Positions 14,540 to 24,784 of a stretch of DNA of 26,497 nt are shown one piece after another. Origin of the DNA: a virus. The notes under the pieces were generated by a model that saw nothing but the letters and a program-made list of their open reading frames with translations, was not told where the DNA came from and made no database searches. A program made the position numbers and the translations under genes. The stretch is from IMG/VR virus record IMGVR_UViG_3300032284_002211, positions 1-26,497 of that record. One strand, given 5' to 3'. Every line of letters starts with the position of its first letter. Positions within the stretch are counted from its first letter, which is position 1.

Positions 14540-17500
14540 AGCTGCAGTAACTGTTCCGGTTGAATAAATTGATCCAGATACATAAAGTCCATAAGATGCA
14601 GATGTAGTGGAAGTATTAATTCCCATACAAGTATTGGAAATGAGGTGATACCAATACCACCTACCATTTGCTTCACGGTAGACTCCACCATTTCCGGCGG
14701 AATCGTACATAAACCCATTTACAGAACTATATGAGTCATATATTCCACCATAACTATTTCTACTTCCAGTCATTTGCCACTGCGTATATGTTGAAGTAGT
14801 ATTAAGACTAAATGTAGAACCATTACTCAAACTTACAGCTGATCCAGTACAAGAAGCAGAAGATCCTGTAACACTGATTCCCCAAGAACCCGAAGCACCA
14901 GTTCCTGTGAGTGTTGGAGCATAAGAATTATAATTTTGCGATGTTAGGTTTTTACCAGCAACTATTGGTCCTTGAGTTACTGTATCAAGAGTACCATTAA
15001 TACTAACTGTCCAACCACTTCCCCAAAGAGCATCCGTATAATTACTATATCCTGCTTGGAAATCAGTTACGAATATTTGAGGGTAAGACCATGCTGTAGA
15101 TGTTTCCCCAATCCAAATACATTGAGAAGTGCCATCATTACCAAATCTAACATTAATATCACCGCCACCCATTGTGGTTTGAGTTGCAAAGTAATTGATC
15201 CAGTTTCCAGCAGCATCACTATAATTATATCCACCAATTTCAAGGGTTCTTGAAGTTCCAGAAGCACTTCCATTATATTCATATATTTTCACAGTCATTC
15301 TCATCATTGTATTTGATTTGAATGTTGCTGTTGGCAACTTAATTTTAATCGCACCAGTTACAGTTGATGAAGAAGTTGCATAAGATGCACCTCTTGGAGA
15401 AGTAATTCTTAATGCACTACCAGTACCAGTTACATCAGAAATTCTTTCTGCTGAAAGATTAGGAACAGTAGTTGTGGAAGAAACTGTAAGTGGTGCAGTT
15501 CCTGTAGATACTGTGGATGTATGTGTTGTTCCTGTAATCGTACCAGCACTAAAGTTACCAGAACCATCTCTTAATACAATGCTATTAGCAGTATTTGCTG
15601 TTGCAGTTTGATATCCTTGTAGATAAGAAACGTTGAGGTTTGCTACTACTGTGGTAGAAGTAATTGTGAGTGGTGCAGTACCTGTACCGATTGTTGAGAT
15701 TAATTGAGTACCTTGAACTGTTCCAGTTACAGAAAGATTTCCAGAAGTATCAACTCTTAAACTCTCAGCCCAAGTTTGAGTTCCTGTTCTTCTGCCAACC
15801 ACAAAGTTTGCTGGTCCATTTCCAGTTCCACCAGCAACTGCTCCAAGATAGATACCAGTTGCTCCACCAGCAGAATTATAGGCATTAAAATCAATTAAAC
15901 ATCCACTATTGACAGAGTTATTAATAGCAACAAGAGAAGCAATAGTTCCTGCATTGAAATATTGATATTTACTACTAATTGCACCAGAAGAATTATATGC
16001 TTCTCCCAAAGCACTAACACTTAATGCAAAGTCATTACTAAGTGAAGAACTTCCAAAACTTCCTTTTCCAGTTGCAGATATTGTGGAAGCACTGACAGAA
16101 CCACCACTGACTGAACCACTAAATGTAGTAGCAGTAATTGTGCCAGCACTAAAGTTTCCAGAGGAATCACGAAGAACAACAGAATTTACAGTATTTGCAG
16201 TTGCTGTTGCATAACCATTCAGATAGTTTGAATTCAAATACGTAACTTGAGTTGTTGAATTGACTACAAATGGTGCAGTACCAGTCGTAACCGTTGAAGT
16301 ATATTGAGTAGCGGATACGATTCCAGCTGCGGTTGTATTACCAGATTGATCAACATAGAATATATTCGTTGCACTTTGATTTCTAAAATATATGGATCCA
16401 GTATATTGTAGATAAAGATTTGAGTTATATGCTTGGAGTTTATAGGATTTTTCTCCACTCCAAGTTCCACCACTAGTGAGAAGAATATCTCCGTTTGCAC
16501 CTACGGAAATTGCACCACTTGCACCACTATTAAATGATACAGAACCAACAAATGTTGGAGTTGTAGTTAAGTTATAAACACTACCATTACCAATTAGAAT
16601 TGCACCATTTGACGGAAGACCAGTGAGACCAGTACCACCACGAGTAATTGGAATACTACCTGTAGTATTGGTAATATCTAAGTAATAAGAAGCGGCATTA
16701 CCGTTCAAAGTTGCAGCATCAATATCACCACCCTGAGACAAACTCTTGACATATACTGAACCATCAGCTGCAATACCAAAGGTAGAGGTCTTAAATCTTG
16801 CAACACCAAGAGTTGAATATAAATCTCCACTGGTTTGTACTCTGTTTAATGTAAGTTGAACATTTCCATAATAAGTATTAATTCCAATTCCACCGGGAGC
16901 GAAATCTACACTAGTATAAGTAACTCCAATTGGTTGAGTTGTTCCAATTCCAACAGAACTTACTACTTTACTCCAAGAAGAATCACCTCTTAGGAATGTT
17001 TGATTATTTGCAGTTCCGGTTGCAAGTCTACTTGTTGGAACAATACCAGAAACAATATTATTAGCATCAATTGTTGTAGTAGCAAGTAATGCCCAGTTGT
17101 TTAGAATAGTTGATGAGGTATTAACAGTTGCATTATAACTAACATTTTGTTTAACCAATTGCATAATATCATATGCCGATCCAGATGCAGAGTCAAAAGT
17201 TGATGTGGATGAATCATATTTTGTGATGGTTGAATCCGAACCATAGAAAGTAATAGAACCAGTAACAATTCCGGAACTAACATCAACTGGATTATAGAGA
17301 AGTCCGTTTGCTGATAGAAGAGCATCAGCTTTTGATGTATGTAAAGTAAAGGTATTTACTGTATTTGATCCAACAAAGTAAAAATTAGTTGCAGTAAGTC
17401 CTTTTGGAACACTACCGTAAACTCTTACTGCATCACCTTGAGTATATCCATGATTTACGATTGCAAATTGGTTTGTTACTGTATTGACTCCAACTCTAGT

Positions 17501-20500
17501 CAGAGAATGAACTCCTGTACCGTTTGATAGTAGATCAATTTTGGTAGATAATGAATAAGTTGTATAAAGTTCCACGGAACTTATGCCAACAGTTTTAACA
17601 TAATACGTTGTGCTATCAATTAATGGAACTATAACGTTTCCTCCACCTGCAGAATAAACAACTGGATCTCCATCGGAAAACTTATGTCCCGGAATGACAA
17701 TTCTGTCATAATTAAAATCAACAGCACCACCAAGAGCCACATCATTTGGAACAAGGTTGGAAATTGCCGAATAATTTAAATGAGTAGATAATGTTCCTGC
17801 ATTTCTATCAGAAACATAGTCAGTTAGAGCAATTGATCCGGGAAACTTAGTATTGTTTGTTAATGATAGATAAAGTCTAGTTTCAACTGTACCGACTTTG
17901 ACACTGAAATTAGCTCCACCAGATCTACCACCAATCTTAGTGGGATCATTTATTGTAAGAATATCTCCTGATCCATAATAACGACCACCAGTATAAATTG
18001 CTACATTAGAGACCGTACCAGCAGCACTTACTGTAACTGTTGCGGTAATACTAGTACCAACCCCACTTGAATTATCAAGAGTAACGCCCGTATAGATACC
18101 AGCTGCAAGATATCCGGAACCTCCTACAAGATTGGTAAGTGTGAGTGCAACCCCTTTAACGAGACCTGTTGTACCATATCCAACAACATTAGGTGGAGCA
18201 ACAACTGTAGCAGTAGCATTTCCGCCTGATAATGTACTTGTTACAACGTCACCATTCTGCCAATTATAAGTTCCTGCATCATCAAGAATCAAATATTGAC
18301 TATAAACATCACTAATTAGTACCCAAGAATTTGAGGGTTCTACTACAGTATCACCAGTAATTAGATTTACTGCAGGAATTTTATTTGCAAGATAAATTCT
18401 TCCACCATCAGTTAATGAAGTATAATAATTGACAACTTTTGGTGGAATAAGATCGGCATTAATTTGTCCACTTGCATTTAATTGAACAACAGCGCCGGGA
18501 ACAGAGTTTGTGGTTAGGTTTTTATCAATAAATGCACCAAGTCTATTATTTAAGAATGATCTTGTGGCTAACTGTGTTGGAACTCGGAAATCTTGTGCAC
18601 CTCCAATTTCATTATCACCTAGACCATTATCTGTTGAAAATTCTGTAATTGAAGTACCACCAGAAAGACTCAATCTCAGAGAATCTAATTGTCCTATGGT
18701 AACTGTATTATTGAAGATAATATTACCAGTTCTATTGTATGCAGTAATAAAATTACCAACTTTAAAGTCACCAAGTTCATTAGTACCGGTTGAGTATACC
18801 CTACCCCCAAATTCACCAAGTTGTTCTGTACCATCTACAGACAATCCACCATTTTGTGGTAATGCATTATAATCAGTACCAGAACCAGAATATTCCCAAG
18901 CATGGGAGTTGGCATTAATAATTGATGGTCTGTGGAAATGACAACGATAATTTTCTGGTAAGGATGAAATACCGGTAATAACCGTACCAGAATTGGTAGA
19001 ATCTACCTTAAAGTTTGTTGTGTAATAAGTTGTAATTCCAGCAACATTTGTAACTGCAACTGAAACTGGAGTTCCACTATGATCTAAGATATTTAAATTA
19101 GTTGTACCATCTGTAATTTGGAAGTTTCTTCTAGTACCACCAGAAGTCTCAACGGAAACAACAAGTTCTCTTGTTGAACTATTATATGTGTATGCAAAAC
19201 CAACTGCAGTTCCACCAACAACGGTTTGTGTTACCTGACGACCAGATACAAAGTTTAAAGTACTTGTAGTAGATGCAAGACTTACTTTTTGATAACTATT
19301 GTGAGTTGAAAGTACTGATTTATTGAAGAAATCTTGAGTATTTTTTACAAAGGTATTAATACCAGTTGTTGTTGAAGTTATGTCAACAATTTTTGTTAAA
19401 CTAATATCTTCTGCAACTTTAAACTGACTTGCACTAATATAAACAATATAATATTGGTTTCCATTTGTAAGTCCTCCAATAATTCTTGAAGGTGATGCTT
19501 GTTCATCTCCTTGATAGATTAGAGCATCACCAGATGAAAATGGATGACCCGGAATAGTAAAAATATCTGAACCCACGTCTACTGCAGTTGCTGCATTAAA
19601 TTCAGATGAAACTGTTAATGGTTTAAAGTTTGAAGTTTTGTCAGTTAAACTATCATCAAAGAATCTTAGAACATAGAGATCTTGATTAATTCTACCAAGA
19701 CCAATAACAGTAAGAGTTTGAAGACCACCACTTGTACCAGTTGTAGCAATGCGTCCTCTATCAAATATAAATGAATTTGGACTAAATCCTTGAGATCTTA
19801 AAGCATAAAGTCCAAAGTTAGTTGCAGAGTTAGTGATTGACAAATAACCACCAGATTGCGCCAAAGATCCATAACGGCAGAAAATTTGGAAACAAGATAC
19901 AACCTGCGAATATCCATCGTTAATAACACGCCAACCAATACCACCGAACGAAACCATAGTAAAGGTTGCTGCAACCATTGATTTGCCGAATTCTGGTTGA
20001 TCACCCGCAACAGGATTTTCAGATTCTTGAGCAACAATAGCTTTATTTGGTGATAGTACTTTGGACCCATCAACAAGAATACCATTCGCTCCTAAGAATG
20101 AAAGAATAGAACAATTTTGAATATATGGTGATCTCGTAATGAATGGTTTGGTTGTCTTAACAGCATATCCAGTTCTATCTGTATATGGATCATATGGGTC
20201 ATCAAATGCAACCGCATAATTAAATGTATATTGTGGAACACCAGCGGCATCCACATAGTCTTTCATAGCAAATCCAGTTACATAACAACCGTTTCTTACA
20301 CGGAATAAATCTTTACCAGCATTCTTAGGACGAATGATTGTGTTTCTTAAGTTATCGCCAATAACCGCAATGTCCTCATAAAGAATAATTGGATTATCTT
20401 CTACATATTCTCCTGCTTCGCAGAAAATAGCAATTGGTGTTGATTTGGAAGTTGGAGAAACAACTGTTGGAGCTGCAGTTGATCCGATACCAATAATACT

Positions 20501-23500
20501 CGTAATAACACCAACTAATGTTGAAATAGTTGATTGTACATTTGCACAACCAGTGGAGGCATATGCAACCGGATTTACAGAGGCATCATATGCAATTGAT
20601 GTATCATATGTCTGATAAACAGATGTTTGGTATAAACCTACCGGACGAGTAATTGTTGGTGCATAAGTAACACCTTGTCCAACAATTGTAGTAATAATTC
20701 CTACAAGAGTATTAATATTACTTCTTACATTTGCACAACCAGTAACTGCATATCCAGTTGGATTTGCTGCTGTATCATACGCAATTGTTAAATCATATGT
20801 TTGTGCGACTGAAGATACTCCAGCTGCAGGTTGATATGATACTGGATTTTGAATATTGTTGATAATATAACTTGAAATTCCTGCGACATAGTTAAATGCT
20901 GCTACAGTTTGTACTTGTTCTCCGGGTAGATAACTTGTACCAACACCGCTCCAGTATGAAACACCAGCCCCAACGGACTTCATATTTCCACCATATTTGA
21001 TGTCGTATGCAAGTGCATCTACAATATATCCTACATCTCTAGCACATTTTGTAGCACTATAATTTGGATCAGAAAGAAGTGCAGGATATGTTGCAGTAAT
21101 AAATCCTACAACCTCATTTTGAATATATGATCTATTTTTTGTCAATAGACCTGAAGCATCATCATATCTACCACCGGGATCGGCAATTGTAACATTATTA
21201 ATAATATATTTGGAAATATCTACAATATGTTTGAAAGAATCTACTGTTTGGATTTTTTCACCAGCAATATAACTTGTACCAACACCACTATAATACGATA
21301 AACCTGCACCTACAGACTTGGAGTTTCCATTATAGGTTAAATCATACGCAAGAGCGTCTACAATATATCCTACGTCCCTATAACATACGTCTCTATAGTA
21401 ATTTGCATCCGTAGTAATTCCCGGATAAGTAGCTGTTAAGAACCCTACAACTTCTTCTTGAATGAAAGTTCTATTTTTCGTAAGTAAACTTGCAGCATCA
21501 AGAAATCTTCCACCGGGAAGAACAAAGGATTGGAATGATGCTAATTGAGCAGCCTTTTTAAGTGATTGAACTGGTTTTGTCTTACCATCATTCAAATCAC
21601 TACCATTAACAGAGGAAACATAAAGTCTATCTTGATACAAACCACCGGGATTTGTGCTAAATCCAAGATTACCAGAACCATCAATTGCTAAAACTTGACC
21701 GTCTTTCCCTCTAGTTGCAGGTAAAGTTAATGTATAATTTGTAGCTACTCCAGTTTGAGAAAGTTTAAACGTTACTGTTTGATCTAATCCAGTACTCGTA
21801 TTAACTCCAACAAAATTTAATGTTGAATTAATGCCAACAGAGTTAGAATAGAAATTAGTAATGAAACCAGAACTGGCTCTTAATGAACTCAATCCAGAGA
21901 TAGTTGAGGTATTGGAATCAAGGGTTATACTTGCAGTACCTACTGAAAGAACTCCGGTTATTCTTGCATTTCCATTAACTATTAAATCTGTACTTCCTCC
22001 ACCAATTACCACATTTCCAAGAGTGGAAATTCCAGTATATTTGACATTCGTACCAGTAAGATTTGTAATAATACCAGTTTGAACTTTCAATGTTGCAATA
22101 CTTGCAACACCAGAATTAGTCATATCAAGATTAGATACGGTAACACTTGAAATATTACCACTTGCAATCAGTATCTGAGCAAAAGTAGAAATTCCAGTAT
22201 ATTGAATATTTTTACCGATCAAATTAGGAATTGTGCTAAGTCCTGTTGTTCCATCAGTGAATGTAAAACTAGTTGTTTGAATACCCGAATTGAGTGCGGC
22301 AGTATTCAGTGTTATTGAACTTGTACCAATGGAAACTACATAAGCATTTGCAGGAATATTAGTACCAGTTACTGCATATGAAGAATAAACTCCAAAAGTA
22401 TTGACACCACTAATGACAGTTGTGCTTGCTACTGATAATGTGCCAGTATATGTAAAAGATAACCTATCACTTGCTACAATTCTATTTGAAATATTAAGTT
22501 GATTTGCACTTAGAGTCGTTACTCCAGAAATGGTTGCATCATTTCCAGATAAGATAATAGAAGAAACACCAACTGTAAGAATTCCACTTACTCTAGAGTT
22601 TACAAAAACAGCACTATTTGCTGATGATATCCCAGTTACATATAATTGAGTTCCTATTCCAGAATTAAAATATAAATTAGAACCAGCCAATCCAACACTG
22701 GATATAGTAGTACCGATTCCAATATTAATGTTTAAAGTATCTACAGTTTCCGTGGATACCATCAAATTAGTAACTATTCCACTTTGAATATATGCTGTAG
22801 TGAGAAGACCCGTATTTATTGTGGCAGTACTTATAGAAGCAGTTGTAAAAATACCATTATTTACATTAAGTTGATTTATTGAAGCAGTTGTAAGAATACC
22901 ATTATTTACATATAGAGTTGATATAGTTGCAATACCAGTGACATTCAAATTGGTTGTAACAAAATTTGTAGATAAACCACTTTGAATATAAGCAGTTGAA
23001 ATACCTATTGTGGATACGCCTATATTTGTAAAAATACCAGCATTTGCAGTTATAGTGCTTATAGAAGCAGTTGTAAAAATACCATTATTTACATTAAGTT
23101 GATTTATTGAAGCAGTTGTAAAAATACCATTATTTGCATATAGAGTTGATATAGTAGAAATTCCAGAAACATTAACATTAGTTGAATTTAAATTTATTAT
23201 TGTTCCAAGACCAGTAATATTAGTATTAGTAGAAGTTAAGTTAGTAATTATTCCACTTTGAATATAAGAATTTTGAATAGTTGATGTAGAGACGGATTCA
23301 TCTGTAATAATGATTTTATTTGCAGTAGAAATTCCACTTATAGAAACATTTGTAAAAATACCATTATTTGCAGTTATAGTGTTTATAGAAGCAGTTGTAA
23401 AAATACCATTATTTGCAGTTATAGTGTTTATAGAAGCAGTTGTAAAAATACCATTATTTGCATATAGAGTTGATATAGTTGCAATACCTGTAATATTAGT

Positions 23501-24733
23501 ATTAGTAGAAGTTAAATTTGTACCTATTCCAGAATTAAAATATAAATTGGATCCAGTCAATCCCGTACTGAATATAGTAGTACCAATTCCAACATTTGTG
23601 TATAAAGTACTTATTGTAGAAGTGCCGCTTACTCTAGAATTAGTAGTAATTTGATTAATAATATTAGCATTAGTAATAGTCGCACTAGTAATTCCAGCGG
23701 TTGTAATACCAGCATTATCAATAATAGCATTATTTGCAAGTAATGCTACTGCTGCAGCGTTGTTTGAATTTAAAACATCAACATTAATTTGACCAGATAT
23801 CAGATCTGTGAAAGAAAAGTCTGTAGTAAATCCTGAGGCAGAAAATACGACGTTTACCGGTCTAGTAAAAGTAAATGATGTTGTGCCGGAAGTATTGAGA
23901 CCAGTATTTGTGACAATTCTATTTACACCAATGCTATAAATTGTCGTTATTCCAACCGTACCACCAACATAATCTACATGGTCACCAACTTGCAAAGAAG
24001 TTGTAGTAACTCCAGTAATCGCAGTTGTACCAATTCCAGCAGAAGTACCAGTTCTAGTTGTGATACCTAAAGTACCACTAGAAGCCTGAGAAATAGTTAC
24101 AGTTCCATTACTTGACGTGGAAAGACCTGTAATTGTAGTATTATTTGAAATAGTGTTACCACTAACAGCATCTCCAACATTTATTAGTAATGGAGAAGTT
24201 ATCAATAATGTCGCTATTCCAACAAGAACTGTTCCATTATTGGTTAAAAAGTTACCAGTTGCCGATATGGTAAAATCTAAAGTTGCTGGACTGATAAATA
24301 TTGTTCCCAACCCCAAAGATGTTACAGTAGTAGTAGGGTCAATATATGTACCACTTACAGCATAACCAACTCTAATATTATTTGTTGCAATACCAATAAT
24401 TTTTGTATTTGGGGTTCCAGTAATGATACCAGATCTTGTTACTGGACCCTGATACGCTACTGTTAAACTTCTAGAATTAATATTTCCTTGTATATCCGCG
24501 TCACCGATGACTTGAAACTCTTTTGATAAACTGCTAGTTCCAATACCTACACCGGATTTGTTTATAATTTGTTGAGTCGCTGCAGTTCCAACAAGAGGCC
24601 ATCCACCTACAGTAACACCATCATGTACTATCGCTACATTTTTTGATGTATCAACTGTTACTTCCGCTAGTGCTCCAGTGAAAACCGAATGTTCTGCTGA
24701 TGTTCCCCTTCTTAGCTGTACCTGCTTCGTCAT
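14225..24733 (-). CDS. Giant tail fibre / appendage protein with S74 intramolecular chaperone
   Basis: A 3502-residue fibre-like protein. Residues 1-50 (QLRRGTSAEHSVFTGALAEV, then VHDGVTVGGWPL) resemble the N-terminal attachment module of Mtd-type tail proteins. Residues about 350-650 are 15-residue repeats (NNGIFTTASINTITA). A spacer, LPATRGKDGQVLAIDGSGNL (about 1005-1025), leads to LYVSSVNGSDLNDG (about 1036-1050), a typical entry to beta-helix folds. A 113-residue module is duplicated (about 1080-1300), then a 63-residue module (about 1305-1425). A likely parallel beta-helix follows (about 1430-1660), then RCHFHRPS (about 1930), and copies of VLRDSSGNFSAGTITA toward the end. The last 104 residues are a Peptidase_S74 chaperone, SDIRKKKDI, with predicted self-cleavage before S3399. 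It occupies the T4 wac position upstream of gp13. It probably recognises the host surface, but fibre, whisker or baseplate placement is not settled. Confidence 0.9.
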   Translation of the reverse strand: MTKQVQLRRGTSAEHSVFTGALAEVTVDTSKNVAIVHDGVTVGGWPLVGTAATQQIINKSGVGIGTSSLSKEFQVIGDADIQGNINSRSLTVAYQGPVTRSGIITGTPNTKIIGIATNNIRVGYAVSGTYIDPTTTVTSLGLGTIFISPATLDFTISATGNFLTNNGTVLVGIATLLITSPLLINVGDAVSGNTISNNTTITGLSTSSNGTVTISQASSGTLGITTRTGTSAGIGTTAITGVTTTSLQVGDHVDYVGGTVGITTIYSIGVNRIVTNTGLNTSGTTSFTFTRPVNVVFSASGFTTDFSFTDLISGQINVDVLNSNNAAAVALLANNAIIDNAGITTAGITSATITNANIINQITTNSRVSGTSTISTLYTNVGIGTTIFSTGLTGSNLYFNSGIGTNLTSTNTNITGIATISTLYANNGIFTTASINTITANNGIFTTASINTITANNGIFTNVSISGISTANKIIITDESVSTSTIQNSYIQSGIITNLTSTNTNITGLGTIINLNSTNVNVSGISTISTLYANNGIFTTASINQLNVNNGIFTTASISTITANAGIFTNIGVSTIGISTAYIQSGLSTNFVTTNLNVTGIATISTLYVNNGILTTASINQLNVNNGIFTTASISTATINTGLLTTAYIQSGIVTNLMVSTETVDTLNINIGIGTTISSVGLAGSNLYFNSGIGTQLYVTGISSANSAVFVNSRVSGILTVGVSSIILSGNDATISGVTTLSANQLNISNRIVASDRLSFTYTGTLSVASTTVISGVNTFGVYSSYAVTGTNIPANAYVVSIGTSSITLNTAALNSGIQTTSFTFTDGTTGLSTIPNLIGKNIQYTGISTFAQILIASGNISSVTVSNLDMTNSGVASIATLKVQTGIITNLTGTNVKYTGISTLGNVVIGGGSTDLIVNGNARITGVLSVGTASITLDSNTSTISGLSSLRASSGFITNFYSNSVGINSTLNFVGVNTSTGLDQTVTFKLSQTGVATNYTLTLPATRGKDGQVLAIDGSGNLGFSTNPGGLYQDRLYVSSVNGSDLNDGKTKPVQSLKKAAQLASFQSFVLPGGRFLDAASLLTKNRTFIQEEVVGFLTATYPGITTDANYYRDVCYRDVGYIVDALAYDLTYNGNSKSVGAGLSYYSGVGTSYIAGEKIQTVDSFKHIVDISKYIINNVTIADPGGRYDDASGLLTKNRSYIQNEVVGFITATYPALLSDPNYSATKCARDVGYIVDALAYDIKYGGNMKSVGAGVSYWSGVGTSYLPGEQVQTVAAFNYVAGISSYIINNIQNPVSYQPAAGVSSVAQTYDLTIAYDTAANPTGYAVTGCANVRSNINTLVGIITTIVGQGVTYAPTITRPVGLYQTSVYQTYDTSIAYDASVNPVAYASTGCANVQSTISTLVGVITSIIGIGSTAAPTVVSPTSKSTPIAIFCEAGEYVEDNPIILYEDIAVIGDNLRNTIIRPKNAGKDLFRVRNGCYVTGFAMKDYVDAAGVPQYTFNYAVAFDDPYDPYTDRTGYAVKTTKPFITRSPYIQNCSILSFLGANGILVDGSKVLSPNKAIVAQESENPVAGDQPEFGKSMVAATFTMVSFGGIGWRVINDGYSQVVSCFQIFCRYGSLAQSGGYLSITNSATNFGLYALRSQGFSPNSFIFDRGRIATTGTSGGLQTLTVIGLGRINQDLYVLRFFDDSLTDKTSNFKPLTVSSEFNAATAVDVGSDIFTIPGHPFSSGDALIYQGDEQASPSRIIGGLTNGNQYYIVYISASQFKVAEDISLTKIVDITSTTTGINTFVKNTQDFFNKSVLSTHNSYQKVSLASTTSTLNFVSGRQVTQTVVGGTAVGFAYTYNSSTRELVVSVETSGGTRRNFQITDGTTNLNILDHSGTPVSVAVTNVAGITTYYTTNFKVDSTNSGTVITGISSLPENYRCHFHRPSIINANSHAWEYSGSGTDYNALPQNGGLSVDGTEQLGEFGGRVYSTGTNELGDFKVGNFITAYNRTGNIIFNNTVTIGQLDSLRLSLSGGTSITEFSTDNGLGDNEIGGAQDFRVPTQLATRSFLNNRLGAFIDKNLTTNSVPGAVVQLNASGQINADLIPPKVVNYYTSLTDGGRIYLANKIPAVNLITGDTVVEPSNSWVLISDVYSQYLILDDAGTYNWQNGDVVTSTLSGGNATATVVAPPNVVGYGTTGLVKGVALTLTNLVGGSGYLAAGIYTGVTLDNSSGVGTSITATVTVSAAGTVSNVAIYTGGRYYGSGDILTINDPTKIGGRSGGANFSVKVGTVETRLYLSLTNNTKFPGSIALTDYVSDRNAGTLSTHLNYSAISNLVPNDVALGGAVDFNYDRIVIPGHKFSDGDPVVYSAGGGNVIVPLIDSTTYYVKTVGISSVELYTTYSLSTKIDLLSNGTGVHSLTRVGVNTVTNQFAIVNHGYTQGDAVRVYGSVPKGLTATNFYFVGSNTVNTFTLHTSKADALLSANGLLYNPVDVSSGIVTGSITFYGSDSTITKYDSSTSTFDSASGSAYDIMQLVKQNVSYNATVNTSSTILNNWALLATTTIDANNIVSGIVPTSRLATGTANNQTFLRGDSSWSKVVSSVGIGTTQPIGVTYTSVDFAPGGIGINTYYGNVQLTLNRVQTSGDLYSTLGVARFKTSTFGIAADGSVYVKSLSQGGDIDAATLNGNAASYYLDITNTTGSIPITRGGTGLTGLPSNGAILIGNGSVYNLTTTPTFVGSVSFNSGASGAISVGANGDILLTSGGTWSGEKSYKLQAYNSNLYLQYTGSIYFRNQSATNIFYVDQSGNTTAAGIVSATQYTSTVTTGTAPFVVNSTTQVTYLNSNYLNGYATATANTVNSVVLRDSSGNFSAGTITATTFSGSVSGGSVSASTISATGKGSFGSSSLSNDFALSVSALGEAYNSSGAISSKYQYFNAGTIASLVAINNSVNSGCLIDFNAYNSAGGATGIYLGAVAGGTGNGPANFVVGRRTGTQTWAESLRVDTSGNLSVTGTVQGTQLISTIGTGTAPLTITSTTVVANLNVSYLQGYQTATANTANSIVLRDGSGNFSAGTITGTTHTSTVSTGTAPLTVSSTTTVPNLSAERISDVTGTGSALRITSPRGASYATSSSTVTGAIKIKLPTATFKSNTMMRMTVKIYEYNGSASGTSRTLEIGGYNYSDAAGNWINYFATQTTMGGGDINVRFGNDGTSQCIWIGETSTAWSYPQIFVTDFQAGYSNYTDALWGSGWTVSINGTLDTVTQGPIVAGKNLTSQNYNSYAPTLTGTGASGSWGISVTGSSASCTGSAVSLSNGSTFSLNTTSTYTQWQMTGSRNSYGGIYDSYSSVNGFMYDSAGNGGVYREANGRWYWYHLISNTCMGINTSTTSASYGLYVSGSIYSTGTVTAASDIRKKKDIETIIGALDKVNNLRGVTYKRSDLPKDDADYEKTQIGVIAQEVEKVVPEVVTYAKDVDEYSVSYGNFAGLFIEAIKEQNKIINDLKMEIEELKKKL
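20460..20830 (-). repeat. Tandem duplication in the fibre gene, 189-bp period
   Basis: Two copies of a 63-residue unit with TGCANV(R/Q)S.I.TLVG and a following hydrophobic segment and AP-T. The plus strand shares the string acatttgcacaaccagt at 20538 and 20727, exactly 189 bases apart. Confidence 0.7.
20850..21500 (-). repeat. Tandem duplication in the fibre gene, 339-bp period
   Basis: Two copies of a 113-residue module with the order LLTKNR, EVVGF.TATYP, RDVGYIVDALAYD, KSVGAG.SY.SGVGTSY and YIINN. The TKN codons of the copies are exactly 339 bases apart (21481 and 21142). The protein copies are highly similar while the DNA has diverged at silent sites. Confidence 0.75.
22829..23154 (-). 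repeat. Direct repeat pair, 228-bp offset, in the fibre gene
   Basis: Bases 22829-22926 and 23057-23154 are almost identical over about 98 bases (two differences noted by eye) and lie 228 bases apart, which is 76 codons. Both encode NNGIFTTASI-type units. Confidence 0.7.
23351..23462 (-). repeat. Perfect 45-bp tandem repeat (about 2.5 copies) in the fibre gene
   Basis: Copies start at 23351, 23396 and 23441 with no mismatch in two full copies; the third is identical for 22 bases. Each unit is 15 codons (NNGIFTTASINTITA), so gain or loss of units keeps the frame. Confidence 0.85.
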
Positions 24734-24769
24734 TTTACGACTTCATTCAAACGGCTATTTCCTTCCAAT

Positions 24770-24777
24770 TATTTATG
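24770..24777 (-). promoter_or_regulatory. Likely late promoter variant CATAAATA upstream of the giant fibre gene
   Basis: CATAAATA (24777 to 24770, minus strand) differs from the T4 late octamer only in its first base. It lies in the 51-base gap between two genes, 37 bases before ATG 24733, matching the 38-base spacing seen for gp18. Confidence 0.5.
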
Positions 24778-24784
24778 ATATAAA

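Noticed and set aside
23351-23462. CRISPR-like or regulatory repeat array
   Set aside because: The repeats are tandem without spacers, match codon phase exactly and encode repeated protein units.
14225-24733. Diversity-generating retroelement target, suggested by the Mtd-like fibre start
   Set aside because: There is no reverse transcriptase, no template repeat with adenine-linked differences and no C-type lectin end; the C-terminus is an S74 chaperone.
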